Positions 33,853 through 43,359 of a DNA stretch of 64,000 nt are shown one piece after another. The translations under genes and the position numbers were made by a program. Positions within the stretch are counted from its first letter, which is position 1. Each line of letters opens with the position of its first letter. This DNA is from Shewanella sediminis HAW-EB3 (lineage in GTDB: Bacteria > Pseudomonadota > Gammaproteobacteria > Enterobacterales > Shewanellaceae), in the NCBI RefSeq assembly GCF_000018025.1, contig NC_009831.1, forward strand, positions 372,001 through 436,000. Direction: 5' to 3'. The notes beneath the pieces were generated by a model. That model was not told where the DNA came from, searched no databases, and saw only the letters and a list, made by a program, of their open reading frames with translations.

Positions 33853-36282
33853 TCAGACCTTACGGATTTCAACCAGGTTAGTGTGCTGAGGATTACCTTT
33901 AGTTACAGGTGTCGTGCGTTGTGTGGTCAGGACGTTCAAACAACCGCCTTTATCCACATCGCCGCCGGGTTGGAACCACGCGCCCTGACCCAGTGCCGTT
34001 ACGCCGACCATGATGCGAGGCGTCACCTTAACTTCGACTTCGATGGTGCCTCGGTCGTTAAAGATGTGGACCTTGTCGCCAGTCTTGAGTCCGCGCTTGT
34101 TCGCATCGAGCGGATTCATCCATACGGCATCCTGTACGACTTCACGTAACCATGGGACGTTGTGATAGCTCGAGTGTGCGCGGCCTTTAGTGTGATAACC
34201 GGTGAGCTGCAGTGGATACTTCTTCTTGGTCTCAGTATCTTCATAACCTTCCCAGGTAGGCACATATTTAGGCAGCGCAGATATCACATCACCCTCTTTG
34301 AGCTTCCAGGTGCGGGCTTTGTCTGCCAGGCGTGAAGAGTAGATCTCAATCTTGCCCGATGGTGTGCCCAGAGGATTCGCCTCAGGATCGTTACGGAAAT
34401 CTTCCAGTACGATATAGCCACCGTCCGGCAGGTACTTGCGATAGATACCTTGTGTGAGCATCACCTCTTTATCCGGTAGTCCCGGTGTAGCGGCTTTAGA
34501 CTCGGCATAGAACTGATCCAGCCAGTCTTTGCGGCTCTTACCTTCAGTAAACTCGGCTTCGACGCCCATACGTTTAGCAAGATCGACACAGACCTCATAG
34601 ATAGGACGGCTCTCGAACATAGGATCGACGCCGCTGCTCATCTGTACCAGGGTAGCTGTATCACCGGCTGCGTAGCTTTGGTAGATAAGATCTTCCGACT
34701 CCAACCAGGTCACATCCGGCAGTAAAACATCGGCAAACTTGGCACTCGGTGTCATCCAGTTATCGACGACAAGAATGAATTCACACTTAGATTCATCTTG
34801 AAGCAGCTTCTCTGTCTTACGCACGTCTGAGTGTTGGTTAATCAGGGCATTACCACCATAGTTGATGATAGCCTTGATATCTGTGCCTAGCTTTCCGTCG
34901 CCCTCTTCATCGGTATCGACGCCCTGTACACCATCGGACAGAACGGTCATGTTCTTACCGTCTTCGATGGCCTGAGTGAAGGTAAAGAATGAGATAGCTT
35001 TCTTCACAGGGTTAGAACCGGTAGGCATAAACGGTGCGTGCAGGAACGAGCCTTTACACAGTCCGCCACAGTTAGTACCCGGCAGACCCAGCTGGCCTAA
35101 CAAGATAGGTAGCATGTAACCCGCACGGGTGTTGTTTTCACCGGCTGCCTGGCGGTTTAGTGAGGCAGCAATCTGGATGAAAGGTGCGCGAGCCGCAGCC
35201 AGTTCACGGGCTAACTCGACGATGATATGGGCTTCGATACCTGTGATAGCAGCGGCCCACTCTGGCGTCTTAGCATTAACGCCTGGAATTGAGCTGCCAA
35301 CCGTTGTGTTATCGAGAATATACGCCTTATAGCTCTCTTCATATCCAACGCCCGCAGGCATGGTCTTTTCATCATAGCCGACACAATATTTGTCCAGGAA
35401 GGCCTGATCCACTGTGTTGGTGGTGATCCACTCATAGGCTAAGGCTTCGAACAGTGCCGCGTCGGTACCCGGACGGATAGCGAGCCACTGATCTTCCTTA
35501 CCTACGGCAGAGTCGGTATAACGTGGGTCGATCAAGATAGTCTTAAACTTATTCTTCTGCTTCTGCATCAGGAAGTCATAGGCTTCACCCGAACCACTCA
35601 TGCGGATCTCAGATGGGTTGTAACCTACCATCAGCACTAAGTCTGAGTTTTGCATCTCAGAGACGCTGCTTCCCTGCCAGCCAGGGCCCGCTGAGCCGTA
35701 TGTCTGTCCCGCAGCCTCATAAATTTGTGACCAGCTGTAGTCGCCATAGGCGTTGAGGTAACCACCCTTAAGGTTCATCAGACGGTAGAGACACTGCTTA
35801 CCGGAGAAGTGATAACGCGCACCTGAGTTATAGGTGAAGTGAATCGATTCGTTACCATATTGGTCTATGGTGCCTTGCAGTTTTTCTGCCACGAGATCCA
35901 GGGCTTCATCCCAGCTGATACGCTCAAATTGTCCACTGCCGCGAGGGCCGACACGCTTCATCGGGTATTTCAGGCGATCGGGAGCATAGACACGCTTTCT
36001 CAGTGAACGACCACGAAGGCAGGCACGCACGTCATGATCGCCATATTTATCTGTTGTGGTAAATTCTGACTCTACGCGGGTGATCACCCCATCGGTAGAG
36101 AAAACCTGTACCGGGCAGTTAGAGCCACAGTTAACCAGACAGGCCGACCAGTTTAGGTTTTCACCGGCAACAGGTGGCGTAGGCGGTACCACTTCAACAT
36201 CTTTAGAGCTTGAGTTACAGCCTGAAACCGTCGCTGCGCAACTTAGTGCGGCACTCATTTTTAAGAAACTTCTGCGTTCCAT
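33853..36282 (-). CDS. dmsA: DMSO reductase molybdopterin subunit DmsA (Tat lipoprotein)
   Basis: 809 residues. The N-terminus MERRSFLKMSAALSCAATVSGCNS combines a Tat motif with a lipobox Cys. A [4Fe-4S] site follows (CLVNCGSNC ... RACLRG). NAYGDYSWSQI aligns with the E. coli DmsA segment containing the Mo-ligand Ser. The C-terminal half has the molybdopterin-dinucleotide domain ending with LGQGAWFQPGGDVDKGGCLNVLT. The lipoprotein signal and the adjoining dmsEF genes fit the extracellular, outer-membrane-anchored DMSO reductase of Shewanella. GAGGAAAAG precedes the ATG. Confidence 0.93.
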   Translation of the reverse strand: MERRSFLKMSAALSCAATVSGCNSSSKDVEVVPPTPPVAGENLNWSACLVNCGSNCPVQVFSTDGVITRVESEFTTTDKYGDHDVRACLRGRSLRKRVYAPDRLKYPMKRVGPRGSGQFERISWDEALDLVAEKLQGTIDQYGNESIHFTYNSGARYHFSGKQCLYRLMNLKGGYLNAYGDYSWSQIYEAAGQTYGSAGPGWQGSSVSEMQNSDLVLMVGYNPSEIRMSGSGEAYDFLMQKQKNKFKTILIDPRYTDSAVGKEDQWLAIRPGTDAALFEALAYEWITTNTVDQAFLDKYCVGYDEKTMPAGVGYEESYKAYILDNTTVGSSIPGVNAKTPEWAAAITGIEAHIIVELARELAAARAPFIQIAASLNRQAAGENNTRAGYMLPILLGQLGLPGTNCGGLCKGSFLHAPFMPTGSNPVKKAISFFTFTQAIEDGKNMTVLSDGVQGVDTDEEGDGKLGTDIKAIINYGGNALINQHSDVRKTEKLLQDESKCEFILVVDNWMTPSAKFADVLLPDVTWLESEDLIYQSYAAGDTATLVQMSSGVDPMFESRPIYEVCVDLAKRMGVEAEFTEGKSRKDWLDQFYAESKAATPGLPDKEVMLTQGIYRKYLPDGGYIVLEDFRNDPEANPLGTPSGKIEIYSSRLADKARTWKLKEGDVISALPKYVPTWEGYEDTETKKKYPLQLTGYHTKGRAHSSYHNVPWLREVVQDAVWMNPLDANKRGLKTGDKVHIFNDRGTIEVEVKVTPRIMVGVTALGQGAWFQPGGDVDKGGCLNVLTTQRTTPVTKGNPQHTNLVEIRKV

Positions 36283-36322
36283 TATCTTTTCCTCATTGCA
36301 GTTATGATTAGCACTGTTTGCA

Positions 36323-38329
36323 TTAGCGCAGCTGGTAGCTAAACGACAACATCACTTGGTGCGCGTTATAGTTATGGTTCAGGTCGCCTAAGGTGGTCAG
36401 TCCCGGAACTGTATCGACATCAATTTGCGCGTAATCGGTGTCGTAATAGCGCTCATACTGGTAAGCCAGTTTTAACGCCATCTCTTCACTCAATGCGTAG
36501 TTCGCATGTAGCTTGAGACTATGGTTGAAAGAGTAGTAATCTCCTTGCGGCGTGACGACGTCATAGATGACTAACGTGTCGCTGGTGGAGTTTGCGAATA
36601 GGTAATCGCCGCCCAGAGTGAGCTTGTCTTCCAGTAGCCCTGTATAGGTGAATCCAGCGCCCAGGTTGATAAACTCATCTTCGATATCGGCGGACCAATC
36701 CGGGGCAGAGAAACTCTGGCTGCCAGTTTGATTGGAGTCGATCCACTGCTGACCGGCAAAGGCATAGCCAGACAGATGCACATCGAGCTGCAGCCCAAGG
36801 TTGATGTCATAGCCGTAATCTTCAGATCCGGTCAGACCCAGTTGAGTCTTGTCGTAATCATCTTTGGCGTAGCGGGCGGTCATATCCAGACTGAGCCACG
36901 AAGTCGGAGTGTGATTAAATTTGGCTTCGAAGGCGGTACGCTTTCTGTCAGCCAGGTAGTATTTCCGTAGCAAGGGGTTAGTTTCGGATGAGGTCAGTTC
37001 GCTGGTTTGATATTCGCTGCCGCCACGGTTATCCAGACTGGCCTTGAACTTAAGCTTGATATCATCCAATGCGCGGACGTTGAGCTTGGCCCATAGCACG
37101 TCATCATTTGTCTGCTCACGGTCGCCATGGCTGCGCTCCATCTCCTTGCGGTCGTAGCCGGCCTGCAGGCGATAGTCGCTGCTGAAGCGATAACTGGCAT
37201 TAACCTTGAGACCGCGACGTTCGGTGTCTAAAGGAACATTTTGTTTAAATGCGCCCGTGATCCCGTTAACTTCATATTGAGCGAACTCCCATACCGAGCC
37301 CTTGTTGTCGCGCTTGCTGTAATCGACACTGCCGCCGAGTCTGAGCTTATTACTCAAAAGCGAGGTGACTGACAGCTTGCCGTCTAAAGTCTCGACCTCA
37401 CCGTCCCAGTTTTGTATTGGATTACCGGACATCTGGATCAAATCATCGTCCTGGATCATCTTGCCTGACGCCAGACGACCGCTCATGACGGTGCGGCTCA
37501 ACTGGTATTGACCCGACAGGCTAATTTGATGAGCTTCATTGTCAGGAGTCGGTGCAAAGACGTCATACAGGTAGGGGAGACTTAAGGCGCCGATATCGTT
37601 CTTATACTGACTCACGAAGTAATTGAGATCGGTAGCCCAGTTATCGCCTGACAGAGACAGCCCCGCGGTGAGGTTATCTGTGTTGGCATCGACAGGCAGA
37701 CCGAAATTAACCGGACGGGGAGTGACAATGCTACTGCTCTGGTAACCGGTTTTATTCTCGTGGTCGTAACGTATATAAGCCTGATAGAAATCCCGGCCAT
37801 AACTCAGACCCAAGCCAGCTTTGTTTCTCTGCAGGGAGAGCTCTTGGGTCTGAGTATGTTCGCTCGGGGTCAACACGCCATCTTTGTACCATAACTGGCT
37901 GCGTGCATCGCCTGACTGATAACTTGTCAGCTGCTGATAATCCGCAGTTATCTCATAGCGGCCGGATTTGCCCGCTTCAAGGTGAGCGAAGCCGTTATCC
38001 AGACCTAGCTGGTGTGCCTGGAACCTGGCCTTATAGCCTGCTCCGTTTCGGTAATTGAGGTCGGCATCCAAACTGGCATTAGCGCCGTCTTTGTCGGTAC
38101 CGAAAGCATTGCCGGAGTGAATGTCGTCACTCTCAATATAGGCGGCATTGATACCGACTGTGCCGGTATAGCCATCGACTTGAGGGCAGCGCTTACACTG
38201 AAAGGTTTCCTGTTTAACTGTACTGGTATTGGCCCTGTTCACGCCAAAGTCAGCCGCCATTGCAGAGCCCGTTACCGCGCCCGATATAGCGAGAAGTGAT
38301 AACGTGATGAGGTTAAATTTGAATCTCAT
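36323..38329 (-). CDS. dmsF: DmsF, MtrB-family outer-membrane beta-barrel
   Basis: 668 residues with a Sec signal (GSAMA) and an N-terminal CxxC motif (TFQCKRCPQ) that is typical of MtrB/PioB proteins. The rest consists of alternating beta-strands with aromatic girdles and ends in MLSFSYQLR. It forms the sleeve through the outer membrane in which the DmsE decaheme cytochrome carries electrons to DmsA outside. It lies 15 bases downstream of dmsE; CAGGAG precedes the start. Confidence 0.93.
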   Translation of the reverse strand: MRFKFNLITLSLLAISGAVTGSAMAADFGVNRANTSTVKQETFQCKRCPQVDGYTGTVGINAAYIESDDIHSGNAFGTDKDGANASLDADLNYRNGAGYKARFQAHQLGLDNGFAHLEAGKSGRYEITADYQQLTSYQSGDARSQLWYKDGVLTPSEHTQTQELSLQRNKAGLGLSYGRDFYQAYIRYDHENKTGYQSSSIVTPRPVNFGLPVDANTDNLTAGLSLSGDNWATDLNYFVSQYKNDIGALSLPYLYDVFAPTPDNEAHQISLSGQYQLSRTVMSGRLASGKMIQDDDLIQMSGNPIQNWDGEVETLDGKLSVTSLLSNKLRLGGSVDYSKRDNKGSVWEFAQYEVNGITGAFKQNVPLDTERRGLKVNASYRFSSDYRLQAGYDRKEMERSHGDREQTNDDVLWAKLNVRALDDIKLKFKASLDNRGGSEYQTSELTSSETNPLLRKYYLADRKRTAFEAKFNHTPTSWLSLDMTARYAKDDYDKTQLGLTGSEDYGYDINLGLQLDVHLSGYAFAGQQWIDSNQTGSQSFSAPDWSADIEDEFINLGAGFTYTGLLEDKLTLGGDYLFANSTSDTLVIYDVVTPQGDYYSFNHSLKLHANYALSEEMALKLAYQYERYYDTDYAQIDVDTVPGLTTLGDLNHNYNAHQVMLSFSYQLR

Positions 38330-38344
38330 TTGAATTACTCCTGA

Positions 38345-39298
38345 TTAGCGCTGCAGCTTGCTGCCGGCTGGGTGGTTGGAGCCATGGATCTGGCTATGGC
38401 AGTTGAGACAGCTCTTACCGCCGCCAAAGGCGTCACTTCCACCTTGCTGTACGACACGACTTGCATGGCCATCATCCATATGGCATTGCTGACACAGCTG
38501 CGGCGCCCTGTGAGTAAGCATGGCTTCATTCACGCTGCCATGGGGGTTATGACAGTTGGCACAATTTTCAGTGACCGGTGCATGCTCCCATAAAACTGGG
38601 CCACGTTTCTCGCCATGACAGCTATAACAGGTGTCATTGACTGTGGTGTGGTTAAGTGCACTTTCACTCATCGATCCATGTGGGTTATGGCAATCGATAC
38701 AGGTCATTTGATCCCATTTCATCGGATGGGATGAGCGCTTATTCATGTCTGATTTTTGCTGAGTGTGACAAGAGGTACAGGTGTCATTGACCGTGAGTTG
38801 GTCCATTACCGGATCTTTGTCGGTGTGGATATTATGACAATCGCTACAGGCCACCTCGTCTAAATTGTGGCTGCTGCTATGCCATGCCATCTGCTTAGGA
38901 TCGTTATGGCATCCCAGGCAAACACTGTTCTGACTCTGAGCAGGCAGCTTGCTCTCTTTACCAAAGGCGATCATCGGTTCCTTGCCGCCCTTATTGTGTT
39001 TACCTAACGGTCCATGACAGGCTTCGCACTGCAGACCCGCCATGGGTGAATCCGGTTGGCTCGTGTTGCCATGTACTCCACCGAATATCGCCATGACCTT
39101 GTCATTTTTTTTATGACACATCAGGCAGGAATCGGCACCTTTCTTAGAATATTTACCCTGAGCAAATTTCTCCGCCAGTTTCTGCTCCAGTTGTTCACCA
39201 GTGAGTTGGTTCCAGGGGGCCGCCTGAACTGAGAGAGATAAGCACGCGAAAGCGAATATCCCACAAAGTAACTTAGTGATAATACATTTGTTCATCAT
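38345..39298 (-). CDS. dmsE: DmsE, MtrA-family decaheme cytochrome c
   Basis: 317 residues with a Sec signal (SLSVQA) and ten CxxCH heme sites in order: CLMCH, CEACH, CLGCH, CSDCH, CTSCH, CIDCH, CYSCH, CANCH, CQQCH and CLNCH. It is the periplasmic electron conduit of the extracellular DMSO reductase. As first gene of the operon it is preceded by a 780-base AT-rich region that should hold its promoter. Confidence 0.95.
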   Translation of the reverse strand: MMNKCIITKLLCGIFAFACLSLSVQAAPWNQLTGEQLEQKLAEKFAQGKYSKKGADSCLMCHKKNDKVMAIFGGVHGNTSQPDSPMAGLQCEACHGPLGKHNKGGKEPMIAFGKESKLPAQSQNSVCLGCHNDPKQMAWHSSSHNLDEVACSDCHNIHTDKDPVMDQLTVNDTCTSCHTQQKSDMNKRSSHPMKWDQMTCIDCHNPHGSMSESALNHTTVNDTCYSCHGEKRGPVLWEHAPVTENCANCHNPHGSVNEAMLTHRAPQLCQQCHMDDGHASRVVQQGGSDAFGGGKSCLNCHSQIHGSNHPAGSKLQR

Positions 39299-40076
39299 CT
39301 TGGCCTTACGGTTAATTATTTTATAGTTTGGTAATGTTTGTGTTAATTGTTTTACATTTAAATTGTAGTTTGGATTGTTAAAAATGCGAAGCTATTACTT
39401 AAGGGGTATTGTGAAATGTGTGATTTTTAATTTAAAAATAATTTATGCGTGATCAAGATCTTTATTTAGGCTTGTCTTTTGTATGTTTGATTTGATGTTT
39501 GTGTAATCTCGGTGGTGGTTGAAAGTCATTGATTTTTAGCTCATTTTTATTTGAGCTTGAACCTGTTGTTATTATTTTTGTTCTACCATTTATATAAATG
39601 AGAATGTTTTCAATATAATTTCTTTTATGAATGTTTAGAATTGTTATTCATATATATTATTATTAAATCAATGCTCATTAATAGTTATTCATAACCCATT
39701 AATAAAATCAAATAAGTTTTCATGTTTATTCATAATTCAATTGATAATCATTATTGATTGAGTGTTTTTTTGCACTTTATTTGTATTTCATGATTTGTAT
39801 TTTACTTATTGGTTTGAAATTTTATCTGTTGTTTTCTTTGGCTTTTATTAGCACATTCTAATTTGTATGGCGGGGGGAAGCTGTTTTCATCGTTGCAGTT
39901 CGCTGATCGAAGAGAGAGATTAGGGGGGGAGGGAGTTGGATGATATGACTCTCTATGATTGTTTGCACAGAGGTTATCGTCATTTGTCTCAGAGTTGTCG
40001 AAGGGGGCTTATCGGGCTTTCAATTATCTTGCAGCTTGTGGGGCTTCGGCTTTAAGAGGCTACTTTTTAAATGATA
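39299..40076. promoter_or_regulatory. AT-rich promoter region of the dmsEFABGH operon
   Basis: 778 bases with no gene on either strand, strongly AT-rich. At 39448-39463 CGTGATCAAGATCTTT resembles one half of a CRP site with the GATC-AGATC core; it is 150 bases before dmsE. The CRP assignment is weak; CRP control of DMSO respiration is known in Shewanella. Confidence 0.4.
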
Positions 40077-41813
40077 TTATTTAGATAGCAACAGGTGCCA
40101 TAAAGAGCCAAGCACCCCGGCAAGACTCTCTCCTGCAATACAACCTGCGGCGATGGCCAGCAGGAATCGTTGCGACCAGCGCGGTGCTAATCGTCTCAAC
40201 CCCCAAGCTAATATTGCGCCGATAAATAGCATCATGCTGACTTGAGCAGGCAGTACAAATGCCAGGCCCATTGCTGACATGCTAGGTAGATACCTGTGCC
40301 ACTTTTCTTGCACTATGAGCGGCAAAAGCTCATTAATGGTGGCAGCAACAATGCCGACAAACATGGCATATCTTGCCGATTGTGGTATTGCCTCTAACCC
40401 GTCGGTCAGGGCGATAGCAATGACCTTCCATGTGGCAACGCCAGGTGCCGGCCACTGTTCTGTCATCAGTTGCTCGGCGGGATTTGGAATAAGTAACATG
40501 AAGATCCCGGCGCTGGTCAGGCAGCCTACTAAGATCCCCATAGCCTGCGCGAATATCTGATGTCTGGGGTTGGTTCCCAATATATGCCCAGCTTTAAAAT
40601 CATTGAGCAGATCCGTGGCCTGACCCGCAGCACCGCCTGCTACATTGGCTGTCATCAAGTTGGTCGTAACACTGCCAGGGCTAATTATCGAAAAGGAAAG
40701 TTGAGAGAGTTTTCCTAGCGCGCCGACTGGTGGAATACCCGTCTCGCCGACCACTTGTGCGGCAACGATGGCAAACAGGAAGGCGAGTGGTACAGCTAAA
40801 ATTGCGGCAAACCAACTGATATCAAATAGCCACACCTGGAGAAAGACAATGACCGGGGTGATCGTGCCTAAAAGCAGAAACTCGGGTAAGCCCCACATAA
40901 GTGAGAGACGGTTTTTTCTATCCGACTTAAATAGGGTTATCGCCGTGGTTGTTAAAGCTGAGGCTAGCATCATGGCGACGCCAGGCCAGACTAACCAATC
41001 TATGATGTAACTGAACCAGTTACCATCTACTGGGCCCGCCTGTTCCCAGCCTTGGCCAAGAATATAGGGGCCTAGCCCAAGCCAGGCAATTAAGCAGCCA
41101 ATAGAGAGGCTGATAGCCGCCCTTGTACCTATGATGGCTCCGAAGGCCAGTAGCATGTATGAGGGGTCGATAATAAACCCCAGATTTTTAGCGCTGATGC
41201 TAGTGCCTGCCATGGCATTTTGACCAGGAATTGAAAACCCTAAGGGAATCTTATAGCTCACCGGAATAAATATTCGATGGCTGATGGTGATCGCCATGGC
41301 AGACAGCAGAGCAATGATTCGGTGACGTGCAATGCGCCCACTACTGAACATATCGGTGATCACTTCGGCCGTTGCAATACCGGCAGGAAATCTGAGGCGT
41401 TCATTATTGAGCATAGCCGGGCGAATGGCGGAAGCGACGCAGATCCCGAGAAGGCTGATGGCTATCATCCAGATCACCATGGGCCAATATTCAAACTGAG
41501 TATCGGTGAGAATAAGGTAAGCGGGGATGGGAGCTACAAGCCCTGCCGATATCGTTGCTCCGGCAGCTGATGCTACTGTTTGCTGAATGTTTGTCTCACT
41601 TGGGTCCCAGGCTCTGCAACCTATGGTCGTTTCCACCGCTTTCCAGCTAACAAAACCAAGCAAGGAGGCCAGAACAGACATATTTATTGACCAGCCAATG
41701 CGAAGGGCCATATAGAGGTTGCACAATACCAGCAGACTTCCGAGTGTCATCCCTGTAAGGAGCGCTCGGATAGAAAGGGGCTGTGAAATGTTATTTGATG
41801 TTGGCATTGACAC
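40077..41813 (-). CDS. OPT family oligopeptide/metal-complex transporter
   Basis: 578 residues and about 14-16 hydrophobic segments. The N-terminal GMTLGSLLVLCNLYMALRIGW and the central NLMTANVAGGAAGQATDLLNDFKAGHILGTNPRHQ are OPT family signatures. Members import oligopeptides or siderophore-like metal chelates with protons. It is divergent from the TetR regulator gene 290 bases away and close to the second dms-type operon; a metal or cofactor need of that enzyme would be one explanation. Confidence 0.88.
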   Translation of the reverse strand: MSMPTSNNISQPLSIRALLTGMTLGSLLVLCNLYMALRIGWSINMSVLASLLGFVSWKAVETTIGCRAWDPSETNIQQTVASAAGATISAGLVAPIPAYLILTDTQFEYWPMVIWMIAISLLGICVASAIRPAMLNNERLRFPAGIATAEVITDMFSSGRIARHRIIALLSAMAITISHRIFIPVSYKIPLGFSIPGQNAMAGTSISAKNLGFIIDPSYMLLAFGAIIGTRAAISLSIGCLIAWLGLGPYILGQGWEQAGPVDGNWFSYIIDWLVWPGVAMMLASALTTTAITLFKSDRKNRLSLMWGLPEFLLLGTITPVIVFLQVWLFDISWFAAILAVPLAFLFAIVAAQVVGETGIPPVGALGKLSQLSFSIISPGSVTTNLMTANVAGGAAGQATDLLNDFKAGHILGTNPRHQIFAQAMGILVGCLTSAGIFMLLIPNPAEQLMTEQWPAPGVATWKVIAIALTDGLEAIPQSARYAMFVGIVAATINELLPLIVQEKWHRYLPSMSAMGLAFVLPAQVSMMLFIGAILAWGLRRLAPRWSQRFLLAIAAGCIAGESLAGVLGSLWHLLLSK

Positions 41814-41854
41814 CGGAAATTAAATTTCTCTGTTAGTTGAGCATAGATGATGAG

Positions 41855-41869
41855 TGGATCGTGTCATAT
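41855..41869. other. Copy of a 15-base sequence also found in the candidate sRNA
   Basis: TGGATCGTGTCATAT here and TGGATCGTGTGATAT at 52211-52225 differ at one base. Here the element is in the leader of the OPT gene but on the opposite strand, so the leader RNA would be complementary to the candidate sRNA. The 10-base core occurs once more at 55293-55302. Confidence 0.25.
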
Positions 41870-41959
41870 TCGAGTGGAATAAAACCCCGTTGCGTTCACA
41901 ATACCTTGGCTTTATTTATGGATTGTGACTGATGTGGCGGCGAAAGTATGTTGATGTTT

Positions 41960-41986
41960 ATGTACAAGTTACACACCTGTGTACAT
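41960..41986. promoter_or_regulatory. Nested palindromes in the OPT-TetR intergenic region
   Basis: ATGTACA and TGTACAT (7-base arms, 13-base spacer) enclose ACACA-CC-TGTGT at 41971-41982. It lies about 150 bases upstream of the OPT start. Related pieces (ACAGGTGT, GTGTACAT) recur upstream of the second dms operon, suggesting a shared regulator. Confidence 0.5.
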
Positions 41987-42059
41987 GGTTGTTAGCTTGT
42001 GTGAAAAATAGCGCATAAGATCACAGTCTATCTTATCTTGACTGGTTAACTATCTGTAG

Positions 42060-42084
42060 TTTGATACATTAGAAATGTATCAAA
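42060..42084. promoter_or_regulatory. Perfect 25-base operator before the TetR gene
   Basis: TTTGATACATT and AATGTATCAAA, 11-base arms around AGA, end 19 bases before the TetR ATG. Size, symmetry and position are those of a TetR-family autoregulatory operator. Confidence 0.75.
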
Positions 42085-42103
42085 TATAAGGCTAAATGAA
42101 GCA

Positions 42104-42796
42104 ATGAGTAAACTAGAACGAGAGTCACGATTATTAGAGGTCGCAAGAGAGCTAATTCTTGAACATGGAATGATGTCGTTTAAGTTCACTGACATTGCTA
42201 AACGTGCGGAGGTGTCTCGAGCAACCTTATATAAATATTTTTCTGGTAAAGAAGATGTTTTAGTAAGCTTATTTGTCAGTGATGCAGGCAATACTTTGCA
42301 GATGTTACTAGATATTCAGGCCGATGAAATCTTAAACGATAGAGAGAAAATTTTACTCAGTTTATTGGCTCCTGTTGCGAGCTCAATGGAGGCGCTGAAT
42401 CGTTCTGGTACGCTATTGCTCAGTGCTAATCCCGGTATATTTATGTTCGCTGGTGAAGCGCATCAAGCTAAGCTTGAGCAGATAGTTGCTCAGATCAGAG
42501 GGATCGTTTTAGAGTTTTGGGTTATACCTTTTAAACAAGGTCATATGAGAGTCACTCAAGAGCAACTGGAGGAGGTCATGGCATCGACATTTCCTTATCA
42601 AAGAGGATGCGTCACCATTCCTCAAAATGTCATGACTGTGGGTAAGCAGATCAATTACCCTCTGAAAAAAGTTTTCGAAAACCTATTAAAGTTAACAGAG
42701 GCATTAGATTGGTGTGAAGAGCATGCTAATGTCGATTATGAGAAAACTTTGATTGGTATAGGAAGGCACAAGAGAAACGAGATGATTGCATATTAG
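42104..42796 (+). CDS. TetR family transcriptional regulator
   Basis: 230 residues. Residues 5-52 form the TetR helix-turn-helix (ARELILEHGMMSFKFTDIAKRAEVSRATLYKYFSGKEDVL); the remainder is the variable ligand-binding domain. It is divergent from the OPT transporter and 300 bases from the second dms operon. The 25-base palindrome immediately upstream is probably its own operator. The ligand is unknown. Confidence 0.92.
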   Translation: MSKLERESRLLEVARELILEHGMMSFKFTDIAKRAEVSRATLYKYFSGKEDVLVSLFVSDAGNTLQMLLDIQADEILNDREKILLSLLAPVASSMEALNRSGTLLLSANPGIFMFAGEAHQAKLEQIVAQIRGIVLEFWVIPFKQGHMRVTQEQLEEVMASTFPYQRGCVTIPQNVMTVGKQINYPLKKVFENLLKLTEALDWCEEHANVDYEKTLIGIGRHKRNEMIAY

Positions 42797-42851
42797 TAGT
42801 GTGCCTAAACGTAATATCACCACCTAGACTGATTTAAGCGAGACGTGTGAT

Positions 42852-42972
42852 GATCAAGTTGCACGGACGTTTTCCAATAAAGCCATCAACCAACACGGTT
42901 TGCTTGAAAGGTCGTGATTGATAAAAGCGGAGCTTATGCCACGGCCTTAGGCACGAGCAATATACGCCTTCG
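42852..42972 (+). pseudogene. Remnant of an IS6-like DDE transposase
   Basis: Reading from 42852 gives DQVARTFSNKAINQHGLLER, and after a one-base shift at 42911 VVIDKSGAYATALGTSN. Together these match the IS6-type pattern FFxKAIxxHGLPxxVxIDKSGAN, which contains a catalytic Asp. Only about 40 codons survive, with a frameshift and no terminal repeats, so it is a scar of an old insertion between the TetR gene and the second dms operon. Confidence 0.65.
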
Positions 42973-42993
42973 GTTGTCATACTATTATGTTAG

Positions 42994-43359
42994 TCATACT
43001 ATGCTAGTGAGCTTACTCTGTGGAACAGACTCTATGAGGGGATGAAGTAATGGGCACTTTACTGCAGCCTTCTTAATGACATAAACCACGATATTCTGTA
43101 CGTCACCTCTCTTACTCCCCATCGTACACACCGCACTGCACATACAGACATGTATGAAGGACTCTATTTCTACATCAGCACTGTAAGCCTCTTCGATGTA
43201 CTCTCGAGCCGAAGAGGATATATAGTTACTGACAGCCCCGATAGTGACTTGCCCGAAGACTCTTGGGTGTATATCAAGTGATTTGCTGATGTAATCCTCT
43301 ATCCATCCCGCCACTTTACCTATCTTATATTGGAGCTTAATTGAGCCTACTACCCCCAT
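42994..43359 (-). CDS. DmsH-like accessory protein, second operon
   Basis: 121 residues, soluble. It lies last in the second dms-type operon, overlapping the chaperone gene by 10 bases. It resembles DmsH of the first operon over the first 45 residues (GK-A--IE ... IH ... VSNYI). The C-terminal part diverges and is Cys-containing (VCMCSAVC). Function unknown. Confidence 0.6.
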   Translation of the reverse strand: MGVVGSIKLQYKIGKVAGWIEDYISKSLDIHPRVFGQVTIGAVSNYISSSAREYIEEAYSADVEIESFIHVCMCSAVCTMGSKRGDVQNIVVYVIKKAAVKCPLLHPLIESVPQSKLTSIV

